DNA of 64,000 bases from Lewinellaceae bacterium (GTDB lineage Bacteria > Bacteroidota > Bacteroidia > Chitinophagales > Saprospiraceae): assembly GCA_016712415.1 (NCBI GenBank), contig JADJRC010000049.1:186001-250000 (forward strand), in the 5' to 3' direction. The translations under genes and the position numbers were made by a program. This document shows positions 56,114 to 64,000 of the stretch, in pieces. Position 1 is the stretch's first letter. Each line of letters begins with the position of its first letter. The notes under the pieces are model-generated. The model was not told the origin of the DNA and did no database searches. It saw only the letters and a list, made by a program, of their open reading frames with translations.

Positions 56114-57603
56114 ATGAAACAAAAATTACTCCTTTATTCGATCTTCTTCCTTTCAGGTTTTACGTTTTCCTTAGAAAAAAGCTCCGCAGCATCCATAACT
56201 GGTTTTGTGTGGAGCGACCTGAATACCAACGGCATCCAGGATGCCGGCGAGCCGGGACTTGATACCGTATGGGTATTCCTGCTGGATGCCGCAGGCAATC
56301 AGGTGGACGGCCGTCTGACGGATGCCACCGGTCATTATACCTTCGACAATGTGGCAGACGGCACGTATGCCTTGCGTTTCGCCAACCCGGGCGGGCTGTG
56401 GCAAACCCTCCAGGATCAGGGCGCCGACGACCTGGTCGACAGCGACGCCGACCCTTTCGGGTATACGGCCCAGTTTACCATAGCCGGCGGCCAGCAGTTG
56501 GCGTTCGATGCCGGGTTTACTACCGTTCCGCAGGGCTGCTTCACGCCGGTCTCCATCACTGTTTCTGCCATCGATTGCGACGACAACGGAACCCCCGATC
56601 CTTCGGACGACACCTTTACCTTCGCTATCACCGCAACAGGCGGCACCGGTCCGTGGGGCTGGGATATGCTGCCCGGCATTTCGATGGTGCCCTACGGGAC
56701 GTCGCATACCTTCGGTCCATTCCAGATCATAAACGGCGCCGTAACGCTTACCATCAACGACCACGACAACCCCGATTGTACCGCCACCGTTACGGTAGCG
56801 CCCCCGGCGCCGTGCTCCTCACCGAATACTTCGGGCGCCTGCGATGTAAAGATCATTGGTTGCATGAAGTACGAACTGCTCAGTATTGCGCTGGATGCAG
56901 ACAAGAACCGCACCTACAGTATACAGGTGACGAATAACTGTAGCAACAAGATGATCTACACGGCGTTCCAGCTGCCGGATGGCGTAGTGGCGCTTGATCC
57001 GGCCAATAATTCGATTTATGAAGCGCCCAGCGGTCGCGAATACACCGTGCGCAACCCGAATGATGCGCCGTTCTACTCCATCCGGTTCAAATCGGGCACA
57101 GACAGCATCAGCAACGGCGCATCGGATATTTTTGAATACACCCTTCCCGCGCAATCGGCGCCTGACTACATCCATGTTGTCAGTCGTGTGTATCCGAAAA
57201 TATTCTATGAAGCGCACCTGAACACCTTCAATTGTGTGGCAACGCCTTCCAACAGCACACAGTCTAAATACGGAAAGCCGCTTTCGGACTCGTATGCCGA
57301 AGATGCAGGGAACAGGGAAGTACCGGGTGAAATTTTTACCTCAACTGATGCGGTACCGTTTTCCGTATACCCCAATCCCAGCGATGGCCTGCTGTACGCC
57401 GATATATCCAGGTGGCGCGGGCAGAACGTCAGGATTGTCCTCCTGAGCGGCCAGGGAAGCCCCTGGAAACATTTACCGTCGAAGCGGGAGATCAGGCTCT
57501 GCGATTTGACCTAGAGGCAGAACTTCCCGGTGGCCTGTACTTTATGGAAGTTGTACCCGCCGCGGGCGCCAGGGAGATAAGAAAGTTTTTACTGGTGCGT
57601 TGA
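56114..57603 (+). CDS. Secreted SdrD B-like domain protein with T9SS tail; frame break at 57454-57456
   Basis: About 496 residues. After a signal peptide (MKQKLLLYSIFFLSGFTFS) comes an SdrD B-like repeat (ITGFVWSDLNTNGIQDAGEP, GLDTVWVFLLDAAGNQVDG), a fold of bacterial surface proteins that binds calcium. The middle has DSDADPFGYTAQFTI and other calcium-loop-like Asp runs. The T9SS tail begins near FSVYPNPSDGLLYADISRW. The first frame stops after LLSGQG, but the expected ending (KPLETFTVEAGDQALRFDL ... REIRKFLLVR) is in the next frame. One G missing in GGG at 57454-57456 explains it; restored, it ends at 57603. Confidence 0.83.
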
Positions 57604-57647
57604 TCCGCACACAGGAGCAGCGTACAGGCAAACTTCGGCGCAGCAAA

Positions 57648-57683
57648 AAACCCTCCGGACGACCGTATGTGTCCGGAGGGTTT
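57648..57683. terminator. Strong bidirectional terminator hairpin
   Basis: AAACCCTCCGGAC (57648-57660) and GTCCGGAGGGTTT (57671-57683), a 13-base perfect stem with a 10-base loop. It lies between the SdrD-type gene (ending 57603) and the convergent sigma factor gene (57705-58289). The A and T runs on both sides suit either direction. Confidence 0.85.
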
Positions 57684-57704
57684 CAAATTTGTATCAATGG
57701 TTGC

Positions 57705-58289
57705 CTATTGCAATACGACTTCGCGCTCGGCCATCATTTTGCGGATGTTGATGAGCGCATAACGCATACGGCCAAGGGCCGTGTTGATGCTCACGCGGGT
57801 GAGCGAAGCGATTTCTTTGAAACTCATATCGGCGTAGTGGCGCAAAATCACCACCTCCCGCTGTTCGGGCGGCAGGGCATCGACGAGCAGACGAATACGG
57901 TCGTGGGTTTCACTGCGCATGATCTGCGTCTCGGGACCATCGTCGCTGTGGCGCAGCACCTCGAAAATATCGAACTCCTCTGTGGGGTTGATATGCGCCC
58001 GGCGTTTGTGCCTGCGGTGGTAGTCGACACACATATTGTATGCAATACGCATGGCCCACTGCACGAATTTACCTTCGTGGTTGTACTTGCCCCTGCGAAG
58101 GGTGTCGATAATTTTGATGAATACCTCTTGAAAGATATCCTCCGCGAGTGCGCGGTCTTTGACAAAGAGATAGATGGAGGTGTAAATTTTAGATTTGTAA
58201 CGGCTGAGCAGAACTTCAAAGGATTGTTCGTCACCATCAACGTAGCGGGCGATCAGTTGCTGATCGTTAAGCATCGGCATAACTTGCAT
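57705..58289 (-). CDS. RNA polymerase sigma factor, ECF (sigma-70) family
   Basis: A 194-aa ECF factor. Region 2 (QSFEVLLSRYKSKIYTSIYL, DRALAEDIFQEVFIKII, GKFVQWAMRIAYNMCVDYHR) binds the -10 element and region 4 (LLVDALPPEQREVVILRHYA, MSFKEIASLTRVSINTALGR) the -35. It resembles the sigma factors conserved at one locus in Saprospirales. No anti-sigma gene is adjacent. ATGs at 58289, 58280 and 58274 are all in frame; 58289 (MQVMPML) is used. The 373-base gap upstream holds promoters for both directions. Confidence 0.9.
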   Translation of the reverse strand: MQVMPMLNDQQLIARYVDGDEQSFEVLLSRYKSKIYTSIYLFVKDRALAEDIFQEVFIKIIDTLRRGKYNHEGKFVQWAMRIAYNMCVDYHRRHKRRAHINPTEEFDIFEVLRHSDDGPETQIMRSETHDRIRLLVDALPPEQREVVILRHYADMSFKEIASLTRVSINTALGRMRYALINIRKMMAEREVVLQ

Positions 58290-58507
58290 GAGCAAATGGA
58301 TTTTGCTGTTTTACCAATTAAATTATTAGAATTTAAGCGGTGTACAAGTTATAATCTATAAGCAGATGCGATTGAAGATGGTTAGTGATGGAAGGATGTG
58401 GTAGTCGATTCCTGCGGTCAAAAGTAGACAGATATTGTTTCCAGGCAAAAATTTTTTTCCACTTTTAACAGAATTTAACGGAGACAATCGCGGAAATGTC
58501 CGGTTTC

Positions 58508-58539
58508 TTGCAATTAATTTGGCAAATGCGGTAATTTTG
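58508..58539 (+). promoter_or_regulatory. Putative CNNM-type gene promoter
   Basis: TTG (58508-58510), 21 bases, TAATTTTG (58532-58539). The leader to 58663 would be about 115 bases. The gap between the sigma and CNNM genes shows nothing else except A/T-rich tracts and a TATAACTTG-like motif on the minus strand near 58350. Confidence 0.45.
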
Positions 58540-58662
58540 CCATGTCAACCAAACAATGTTGTGCGCAATATTTAACTAAATTCATCGAAATTTACATCCG
58601 CTTCGTCGTCTGAAACGCACAATCAGTACAATCAACCAATCAGAAAGCGCGGCATTTCTTCC

Positions 58663-59970
58663 ATGGAAATAATCATAGTACTCGTACTCATCGTCTTGCA
58701 TGGCTTCCTCGTGTTAGGCGAAATAGCACTGCTTACCGCCAAGCGCTCCCGCCTTGAGGGAGAAAAAATGAAGGGCAACAAAAATGCCGCCATTGCCGTC
58801 GCACTGTTGGATAATATTGACAATTACCTTTCGGCGATGCAGATCGGCATCACCCTCATCAGTATAGTGGAGGGCGCCTACGCCGGTGTAGCCATCGGCA
58901 AACAGCTCGAACCGGTCATTGCGCTGTTCCCGACCCTTGCCCCATACGCCGAACAGATATCCATTTCTGTCGTCGTTACGCTCATTACCTACTTTTCGCT
59001 TATCATCGGCGAACTTGCTCCGAAGTACATCGCCATTCAATATGCCGACTGGCTGGCCATCGCGTTTGCCCCGGCCATACATTTTATCACCAAAATCACC
59101 GGCCCCATTTCCGCTTTCCTGAGCTGGTCGACCAAGATGTTCATGCGTATCCTGTTCATCAAGCCCAATGAACAGCAAAGTGTCTCGGAAGAAGAGATCA
59201 AACTGCTGGTTAAAATGGCCAATCAGCAGGGGGTGCTGGAACAAAAAGAAAGCGAGTTTATCCAGAATATCCTGCGCTTTGCCGACCGCGACGCCTATAC
59301 CATCATGACCCACCGGAATATTGTGGAATGGCTCGACGTGAACGCTTCTATTGAAGAGAACGACCATATCGTGTACGAAAGCGGCTACACCAAGTTCCTT
59401 GTGTGCGACGATACGATTGAGAACATCCTGGGTGTGGTCAAACTGCGCGACTACGTCGACAACCGGAACAGACCCGGATTCGACCTGCGCAGTATTTTGA
59501 CACAACCGCTTTATGTGCCCGAAACCATGAATGCCCTGAAGATACTGGAACGCTTCCGCAAGGAACGCAACTATTTCGCAGTCGTCGTCGACGAATACGG
59601 TTCCACACAAGGCATCATCACGCTCCACGACCTGACGGAAAATATTTTCGGCGCACTGCCCGACCTCGATGACAAGGAAGGCCCGTCCGTCGTCACCCGT
59701 GAAGACGGCAGCCTGCTGGTCGACGGCACTATACCCATCGACGAGTTGCGCGAGATTATCAGCCTGAAGGAGTTCGATTTTGAAGATGCCGACTACTCCA
59801 CACTGGCGGGCTTTATCCTGTATAAACTCAGTGAAATACCCAAAGTGGGCGATATCATGGAAACAGAAGGTTTTCGCTTCGAGATCATGGATATGGATAA
59901 GAGCAAGATCGACAAGGTACTGATCTCGAAAACGGAGTCGGAAGACGAACTGCGTGCGGCAACAGATTGA
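58663..59970 (+). CDS. CNNM/CorC-type (HlyC/CorC family) transporter-like protein
   Basis: A 435-aa protein with an N-terminal DUF21 (CNNM) membrane domain of three or four helices (residues 1-150), a CBS pair (about 205-335; TIMTHRNIVEWLDVNASIEE and GSTQGIITLHDLTENIFGAL) and a C-terminal CorC_HlyC transporter-associated domain (GSLLVDGTIPIDELREIISL, FDFEDADYSTLAGFILYKLS). Bacterial members take part in Mg2+ efflux, with ATP or Mg2+ binding at the CBS pair. No frame breaks. Followed by a 427-base region with a broken small gene. Confidence 0.9.
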   Translation: MEIIIVLVLIVLHGFLVLGEIALLTAKRSRLEGEKMKGNKNAAIAVALLDNIDNYLSAMQIGITLISIVEGAYAGVAIGKQLEPVIALFPTLAPYAEQISISVVVTLITYFSLIIGELAPKYIAIQYADWLAIAFAPAIHFITKITGPISAFLSWSTKMFMRILFIKPNEQQSVSEEEIKLLVKMANQQGVLEQKESEFIQNILRFADRDAYTIMTHRNIVEWLDVNASIEENDHIVYESGYTKFLVCDDTIENILGVVKLRDYVDNRNRPGFDLRSILTQPLYVPETMNALKILERFRKERNYFAVVVDEYGSTQGIITLHDLTENIFGALPDLDDKEGPSVVTREDGSLLVDGTIPIDELREIISLKEFDFEDADYSTLAGFILYKLSEIPKVGDIMETEGFRFEIMDMDKSKIDKVLISKTESEDELRAATD

Positions 59971-60060
59971 CGGGTAACCCGACATGGATGGGCGCGCGTC
60001 GAGCGCAAAAGGAAGCATCACACCTGATATTGTGCTGAACTTTATTCACACCAGAACCCA

Positions 60061-60359
60061 ATGACGACCGTGTTCCGCGTTTGCCTGACCCTTTTATTTC
60101 CCTGTTGCGCCCTCCATACGCATGCACAAGGCTATACCGAGATACTCCAGTTCAGCGCCGATTACCTGCCGCGGCGACAAACCCGTGCCGCTGAACGATC
60201 CTTATGACAAAGGCGTCATATTCCGGCTGCTGTTTGCCTATCGCATTTATTAGTATCCCTTTTTCCGACAGGGTAGATGATCTGTTTTGTATTGATTCGG
60301 TCGAATTGATCAAAAATCCGGAATTTCGCTTTCCAACCTGCTCACCCGGGATTTCGTAA
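60061..60359 (+). pseudogene. Broken small secreted protein gene
   Basis: An ATG at 60061 opens a signal-peptide-like leader (MTTVFRVCLTLLFPCCALHT and AQG), then ILQFSADYLPR. At about 60172 one base is missing and the reading continues in another frame as GDKPVPLNDPYDKGVIFRL to a stop near 60250, while a third frame reads FISIPFSDRVDDLFCIDSVE to a stop at 60357-60359. The pieces join naturally into a small protein of about 100 residues, so this is either a decayed gene or one with several sequence errors. No family was recognised. Confidence 0.4.
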
Positions 60360-60397
60360 ACCTGGAAAACATCAAATTCCAAACAGAATCATCTTAC

Positions 60398-61348
60398 ATG
60401 CAATCACGCCTTGCTTTCGTCCTTTTACTGTCGCTACCCTTGTACCTGCCCGCACAGGCGCCACCGGATACCGTCCGGATCGGCGCGTTTATCAACGATA
60501 TTTACGATATCAATCTGAGCGATAAAAGTTTTTCGGCGCAGTTCTGGGTCTGGTTCAACTATGCCAACCCGGAACTCAAACCCCTGGAAAGCCTGGAAAT
60601 ACCCAATGCAAAATCCCTGGAATACAGCCTTGAGTTTAATGAAGCGAGCAACGGCATTCAGTGGGCGGGCAAAAAAGTAACGGCTGTGATCAAAAAAGAC
60701 TGGGATATCCGGCGTTTCCCTTTCGACAAACAAACGATGACCGTCGTACTGGAGGAAAGCGATAAGGATGTCGGCGCCATGGTATACGCAGCCGACACCG
60801 GGAATACCAAACTTGAGCCCGACCTGACCCTGAGCAACTGGGAAATAACAGGCTTTGAACTCTCCGCTGAAACCAAAAGGTACAACACCACCTACGGCGA
60901 CCCCAGTCTGAATACAGGCAGCGAATACCCGCGCGCTACCCTGAATATCTTCATCCGGCGAAAGAGTTGGGGACTTTTCTTTTCGCTGTTCACAGGGCTG
61001 TATGTAGCCTTTTTCATCTCCTCTCTGGTGTTTTTTATCGATCCGATCGACGTCGACCCCCGGTTCGGGCTTTCGGTAGGCGGCCTTTTTGCGGCCGTGG
61101 GCAACAAATACATCGTGGATTCCATCCTGCCGCAATCAACCACCTTTACACTGGTCGACAAACTCCATATCCTGACCTACCTGTTTCTTTTGTTGTGTAT
61201 AGTATTATCGGTAATTTCGCTGCGCATCTGGAAAAACGGCCATGAACGGAGGTCTGCGCGTTTCGACCGGACATCGTATTTTATTATCGTTTCGCTGTAT
61301 GCGATTATCAATACATGGCTGATATACAGCGCCAGCACAGGCACGTAA
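60398..61348 (+). CDS. Prokaryotic pentameric ligand-gated ion channel homologue
   Basis: A 316-aa protein. Signal peptide (MQSRLAFVLLLSLPLYLPAQ), a beta-rich extracellular domain of about 190 residues with the pLGIC motif FPFDKQ (RRFPFDKQTMTVVLEES), then four hydrophobic helices: WGLFFSLFTGLYVAFFISSL (M1), PRFGLSVGGLFAAVGNKYIV (M2, ion pore), LVDKLHILTYLFLLLCIVLS (M3) and YFIIVSLYAIINTWLIY (M4). No Cys pair for a Cys-loop exists, as in GLIC and ELIC. Family members open a cation or anion pore on binding a ligand or protons. The ligand is unknown. Confidence 0.75.
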   Translation: MQSRLAFVLLLSLPLYLPAQAPPDTVRIGAFINDIYDINLSDKSFSAQFWVWFNYANPELKPLESLEIPNAKSLEYSLEFNEASNGIQWAGKKVTAVIKKDWDIRRFPFDKQTMTVVLEESDKDVGAMVYAADTGNTKLEPDLTLSNWEITGFELSAETKRYNTTYGDPSLNTGSEYPRATLNIFIRRKSWGLFFSLFTGLYVAFFISSLVFFIDPIDVDPRFGLSVGGLFAAVGNKYIVDSILPQSTTFTLVDKLHILTYLFLLLCIVLSVISLRIWKNGHERRSARFDRTSYFIIVSLYAIINTWLIYSASTGT

Positions 61349-61374
61349 ACCGCAGCCAACCAGTTACATTGTTT

Positions 61375-61875
61375 ATGGAACAGCAAGAACGTTATTACCT
61401 GCAGGAGCTCGACATGCTCAACCGCAACCTCACGGCGACCATTCATTTCCGGTTCGGGATGGGTATCAGCCTGTTTGTGTTGAGTTTTATGAGTTGCGGC
61501 GCCGCTTTCCTGACCAAACACAGCAGTTTTTTCGGGTTTAGCGCACTGCTGATGTTTACCCTCATGAGTGCCGACTTTGTATTGATCCGTTCGGTTTACG
61601 GCTATTATTACCGCGCCAGCCGCATTCTTGTGGAAAAACTGGGGGTGACGGAGGATAATATTTTCGACATGTCGATGATATTCATCACGTTTGTGAAAGT
61701 CAGGGAAATCCACAGCGTAATGAATATTGAGAACGACGCAGAGCGGTTCCGCGCCTTGCGCCGCCTGCCTGTCACCATACCTACATTTCTGGGTTTTTTC
61801 GCGCCGCTGATCGCCTTGATTGCCGAATCTGCCATGTGTTACTGGAGTCTTCAGCAGTCCGGATGGCAGATGTAA
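61375..61875 (+). CDS. Small membrane protein of unknown function
   Basis: A 166-aa protein, 26 bases after the channel homologue. Residues 1-30 are hydrophilic and helical; then two hydrophobic helices (FGMGISLFVLSFMSCGAAFL and FFGFSALLMFTLMSADFVLI), a soluble stretch and a last helix (PTFLGFFAPLIALIAESAMCYW). I recognise no family. The spacing suggests an operon with the channel, so a possible auxiliary role is an inference from position. ATG 61375 is used; the frame opens at 61315. Confidence 0.65.
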   Translation: MEQQERYYLQELDMLNRNLTATIHFRFGMGISLFVLSFMSCGAAFLTKHSSFFGFSALLMFTLMSADFVLIRSVYGYYYRASRILVEKLGVTEDNIFDMSMIFITFVKVREIHSVMNIENDAERFRALRRLPVTIPTFLGFFAPLIALIAESAMCYWSLQQSGWQM

Positions 61876-61894
61876 TGATTCAAATTTTTATTCC

Positions 61895-64000
61895 ATGAAA
61901 AAAACAAATACCCTTTATCGCCTTCGCTTCTTTTGCTGTTGCATCCTGATTTTTCCTTTTGTCCTTTCGCTTTCTGCCCAAAAAACGATTACACTGGAAG
62001 ACTGCTTTGTCAATTTCAAATTTTATCCCGAATCGGGGCCGGATTTTCAATACCTGAAAGACGGCGTACATTATGTGGAGGCCGACGGCAAAGGGCTGCA
62101 TATACACGATGTACGCGACGAAAGTTTCGACTCGATCGTGCCGCTCAACCTTCCGTCGGAGGTGAAACGATACAACTGGTTCGACCTGAGCGACGACGAA
62201 AGCACGATGCTGCTACGGACCGCCCAGGAACAAGTGTACCGCCATTCCGTTTTGGGGAAATATTTCGTTTACAACCTTAAAACCGGAAAAACGACGCCCG
62301 TTTTTGACGAGGCCAAACAGCAGTTTGCCCAACTCTCCCCCGACGGCACGCGTGTGGCCTTTGTATCAAATAACGACCTGTACTACAAAGACCTGATAAC
62401 CGGAAAAACAGTACGCATTACCCACGACGGTGAAAAAAACAGGATCATCAACGGCCTGGCCGACTGGGTTTATGAAGAAGAGTTCAGTCCGGCAACAGGC
62501 GACGGTATGGCGGCTGCCAAATGGAGCCCTGACGGCTCTAAAATCGCCTTTATCCGCTTCGACGAAAGCCGGGTGCCCGAATTTCCGCTAACCTGGTATG
62601 AGGGCGGCATGTATCCCCGCGAATCGTCGTTCAAATACCCAAAAGTCGGCGAACCCAATTCTCTGGTAAGTGTAAACCTGTACGATGCAGATGCCGGCAA
62701 TATGGTCGGCAGGGTCATGGGCCTGGAAACCGACGATTATGTCCCCAGAATTAACTGGACTACCGGCAACCAGCTGGTTATTTCCCGCCTCAACCGTCGC
62801 CAGGACACCCTCGAGTTGCTGATCGCCATGACCAATCGCGTGCTGTACGACGATGAGGACAGTACAAACTGGATACCGGTGCGCCCGCTGTTGCGCGAAA
62901 CCGATGCCGCTTACGTGGATATCCACGACAACCTGATTTTCCTGCAGGACGGGAAGCGATTTTTGTGGACCAGCGAGCAAAACGGTTTTAACCACCTGTA
63001 CCTGTACGGCATGGATGGCCAACTGGAGCGGGCGCTGACTTCCGGCAATTTCGAGGTCACGGCATTCTACGGTGTCGATGAAAAAAACGGTAAATTTTAC
63101 TATCAAACCGCCACGCCGACTCCGATGGACCGGCAGGTGTGGGAGGGCGACCTGGGCGGCGGCACACCGAGGCTGCTCACCCCTCGTCCGGGTACCAGCG
63201 ATGCCTCTTTCAGTCCGTCGTTCGACTATTTCACCTGCATTTGGTCTGATGCCAATACACCGCCCGTCGTGACACTTTGCAATCGATCGGGGCAGACCCA
63301 GCGCACCTTTGCAGATAACAACCGAATCAAAAAATTACGGGAGGAATACGGCTTTTCCGAAAAAACCTTTTTCACCTTCAACCTCGCTCCCGGCGATGCA
63401 CCGGGCGGCCCGGCATCTGCTCTGCCGGGAACGACCCTGAACGGCTGGATCATCAAACCCGCCGATTTCGACTCCACCCAAAAATACCCTGTATTATTCA
63501 GCGTCTATGGCGGACCGGCATCCCAAAACGTTCAAAATCAATACGATGGATACTACGGCACCTGGCATCAGGTTCTGGCACAGAATGGATATATCATTGC
63601 CAGTGTCGACAACCGGGGCACCGGAGGGCGGGGGCGTGATTTCAAAAAATGCACCCAGCTCCAACTCGGCAAGTTGGAAACGGAAGACCAGATCGCAGCA
63701 GCCCGGTATCTGGGCAGCCTGCCCTGGGTAGATGCCGGCCGGATGGGCATCTGGGGCTGGAGTTTTGGCGGTTACCTCAGTACATCCTGCATTCTGAAGG
63801 GCGCCGGCGTATTTAAAATGGCGATGGCCGTAGCGCCTGTGACCAACTGGAAGTGGTATGATACCGCATATACCGAGCGGTATATGCATACCCTGGCCGA
63901 CAATGCCAAAGGGTATGAGGAGAACTCGCCGGTCAACTTTGCCGGTCTGCTCAAGGGCGACAACTACCTGATCTGCCACGGCACAACCGACGACAACGTA
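61895..64000 (+). CDS. S9 (dipeptidyl peptidase IV-like) serine protease, incomplete at window end
   Basis: Reads open for 702 codons to the window edge without stop. Signal peptide (FFCCCILIFPFVLSLSAQ), then a DPP-IV-type eight-bladed beta-propeller (residues about 40-480: QLSPDGTRVAFVSNNDLY, WSPDGSKIAFIRFDE) and the alpha/beta-hydrolase domain. The nucleophile Ser lies in WGWSFGGYLS and the acid in HGTTDDNV at the last residues read; the His lies beyond the edge. It removes dipeptides from the N-terminus of peptides, typically after Pro or Ala. Secreted or periplasmic; the gene follows the small membrane gene by 19 bases. Confidence 0.9.
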   Translation, partial: MKKTNTLYRLRFFCCCILIFPFVLSLSAQKTITLEDCFVNFKFYPESGPDFQYLKDGVHYVEADGKGLHIHDVRDESFDSIVPLNLPSEVKRYNWFDLSDDESTMLLRTAQEQVYRHSVLGKYFVYNLKTGKTTPVFDEAKQQFAQLSPDGTRVAFVSNNDLYYKDLITGKTVRITHDGEKNRIINGLADWVYEEEFSPATGDGMAAAKWSPDGSKIAFIRFDESRVPEFPLTWYEGGMYPRESSFKYPKVGEPNSLVSVNLYDADAGNMVGRVMGLETDDYVPRINWTTGNQLVISRLNRRQDTLELLIAMTNRVLYDDEDSTNWIPVRPLLRETDAAYVDIHDNLIFLQDGKRFLWTSEQNGFNHLYLYGMDGQLERALTSGNFEVTAFYGVDEKNGKFYYQTATPTPMDRQVWEGDLGGGTPRLLTPRPGTSDASFSPSFDYFTCIWSDANTPPVVTLCNRSGQTQRTFADNNRIKKLREEYGFSEKTFFTFNLAPGDAPGGPASALPGTTLNGWIIKPADFDSTQKYPVLFSVYGGPASQNVQNQYDGYYGTWHQVLAQNGYIIASVDNRGTGGRGRDFKKCTQLQLGKLETEDQIAAARYLGSLPWVDAGRMGIWGWSFGGYLSTSCILKGAGVFKMAMAVAPVTNWKWYDTAYTERYMHTLADNAKGYEENSPVNFAGLLKGDNYLICHGTTDDNV

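Overview
The window reads as a piece of a Bacteroidota chromosome, most likely order Saprospirales (Haliscomenobacter/Lewinella-like). This rests on Bacteroidota promoters (TTG/TTTG, about 20 bp, then TAnnTTTG), few Shine-Dalgarno sites, secreted proteins with type IX secretion (T9SS) C-terminal sorting domains, a rhomboid with a DUF6576-like tail, DUF3857/transglutaminase exoproteins and a helix-turn-helix regulator with a membrane N-terminus. The placement is by pattern recognition only. No rRNA, tRNA, CRISPR, prophage or transposase was seen. Almost all content is chromosomal housekeeping and envelope genes.

Layout. 1-5.5 kb: a 66-bp direct repeat, a secreted PIG-L deacetylase, a SWIM zinc-finger protein and a DadA-like FAD oxidoreductase. 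5.5-12 kb: panD, asnS, an anti-sigma-type ATPase, ybeY, a DUF1963 protein, a HAD hydrolase and a 2-oxo acid dehydrogenase E2. 12-17 kb: an ion-transport block (MscS, ClC, DUF389 protein, AraC-type regulator), in which ClC and the DUF389 gene have near-identical promoters. 17-30 kb: a T9SS beta-propeller protein, GNAT, MFS, two Crp/Fnr regulators, pyrD, a HEAT-repeat/methyltransferase pair, dnaX, and a VIT1-like transporter with a ferritin-like domain. 30-35.7 kb: cysS, an EEP phosphatase/nuclease and two rhomboid proteases, then a 1.2-kb array of 61-bp units each carrying two mutually complementary hairpins. 35.7-52 kb: a lipoprotein, a BaiN/YhiN flavoprotein, panC, two DUF3857 proteins fused into one frame, an O-antigen ligase-TPR protein, a polyprenyl synthase, DUF3127, a peptide-binding lipoprotein, a DCC protein, a cation/proton antiporter and an OstA-like protein. 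52-64 kb: ArsR with its own operator, a T9SS M4 metalloprotease, a T9SS SdrD-type protein, an ECF sigma factor, a CorC-type CNNM protein, a pentameric ligand-gated channel homologue, and an S9 dipeptidyl peptidase cut by the window end.

Two window-wide themes deserve attention. First, many genes carry one-base frame breaks, mostly in homopolymer runs, including in genes expected to be essential (asnS, polyprenyl synthase). This looks like a draft long-read consensus, so broken genes here should not be taken as biological pseudogenes without read-level checks. Second, the intergenic DNA is rich in short-loop palindromes and in heptanucleotide repeats (CGGTGGA / CGGTCGA) that sit at or inside pyrD, dnaX and, degenerately, upstream of cysS. 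The 61-bp twin-hairpin array is the best candidate for an undescribed element.
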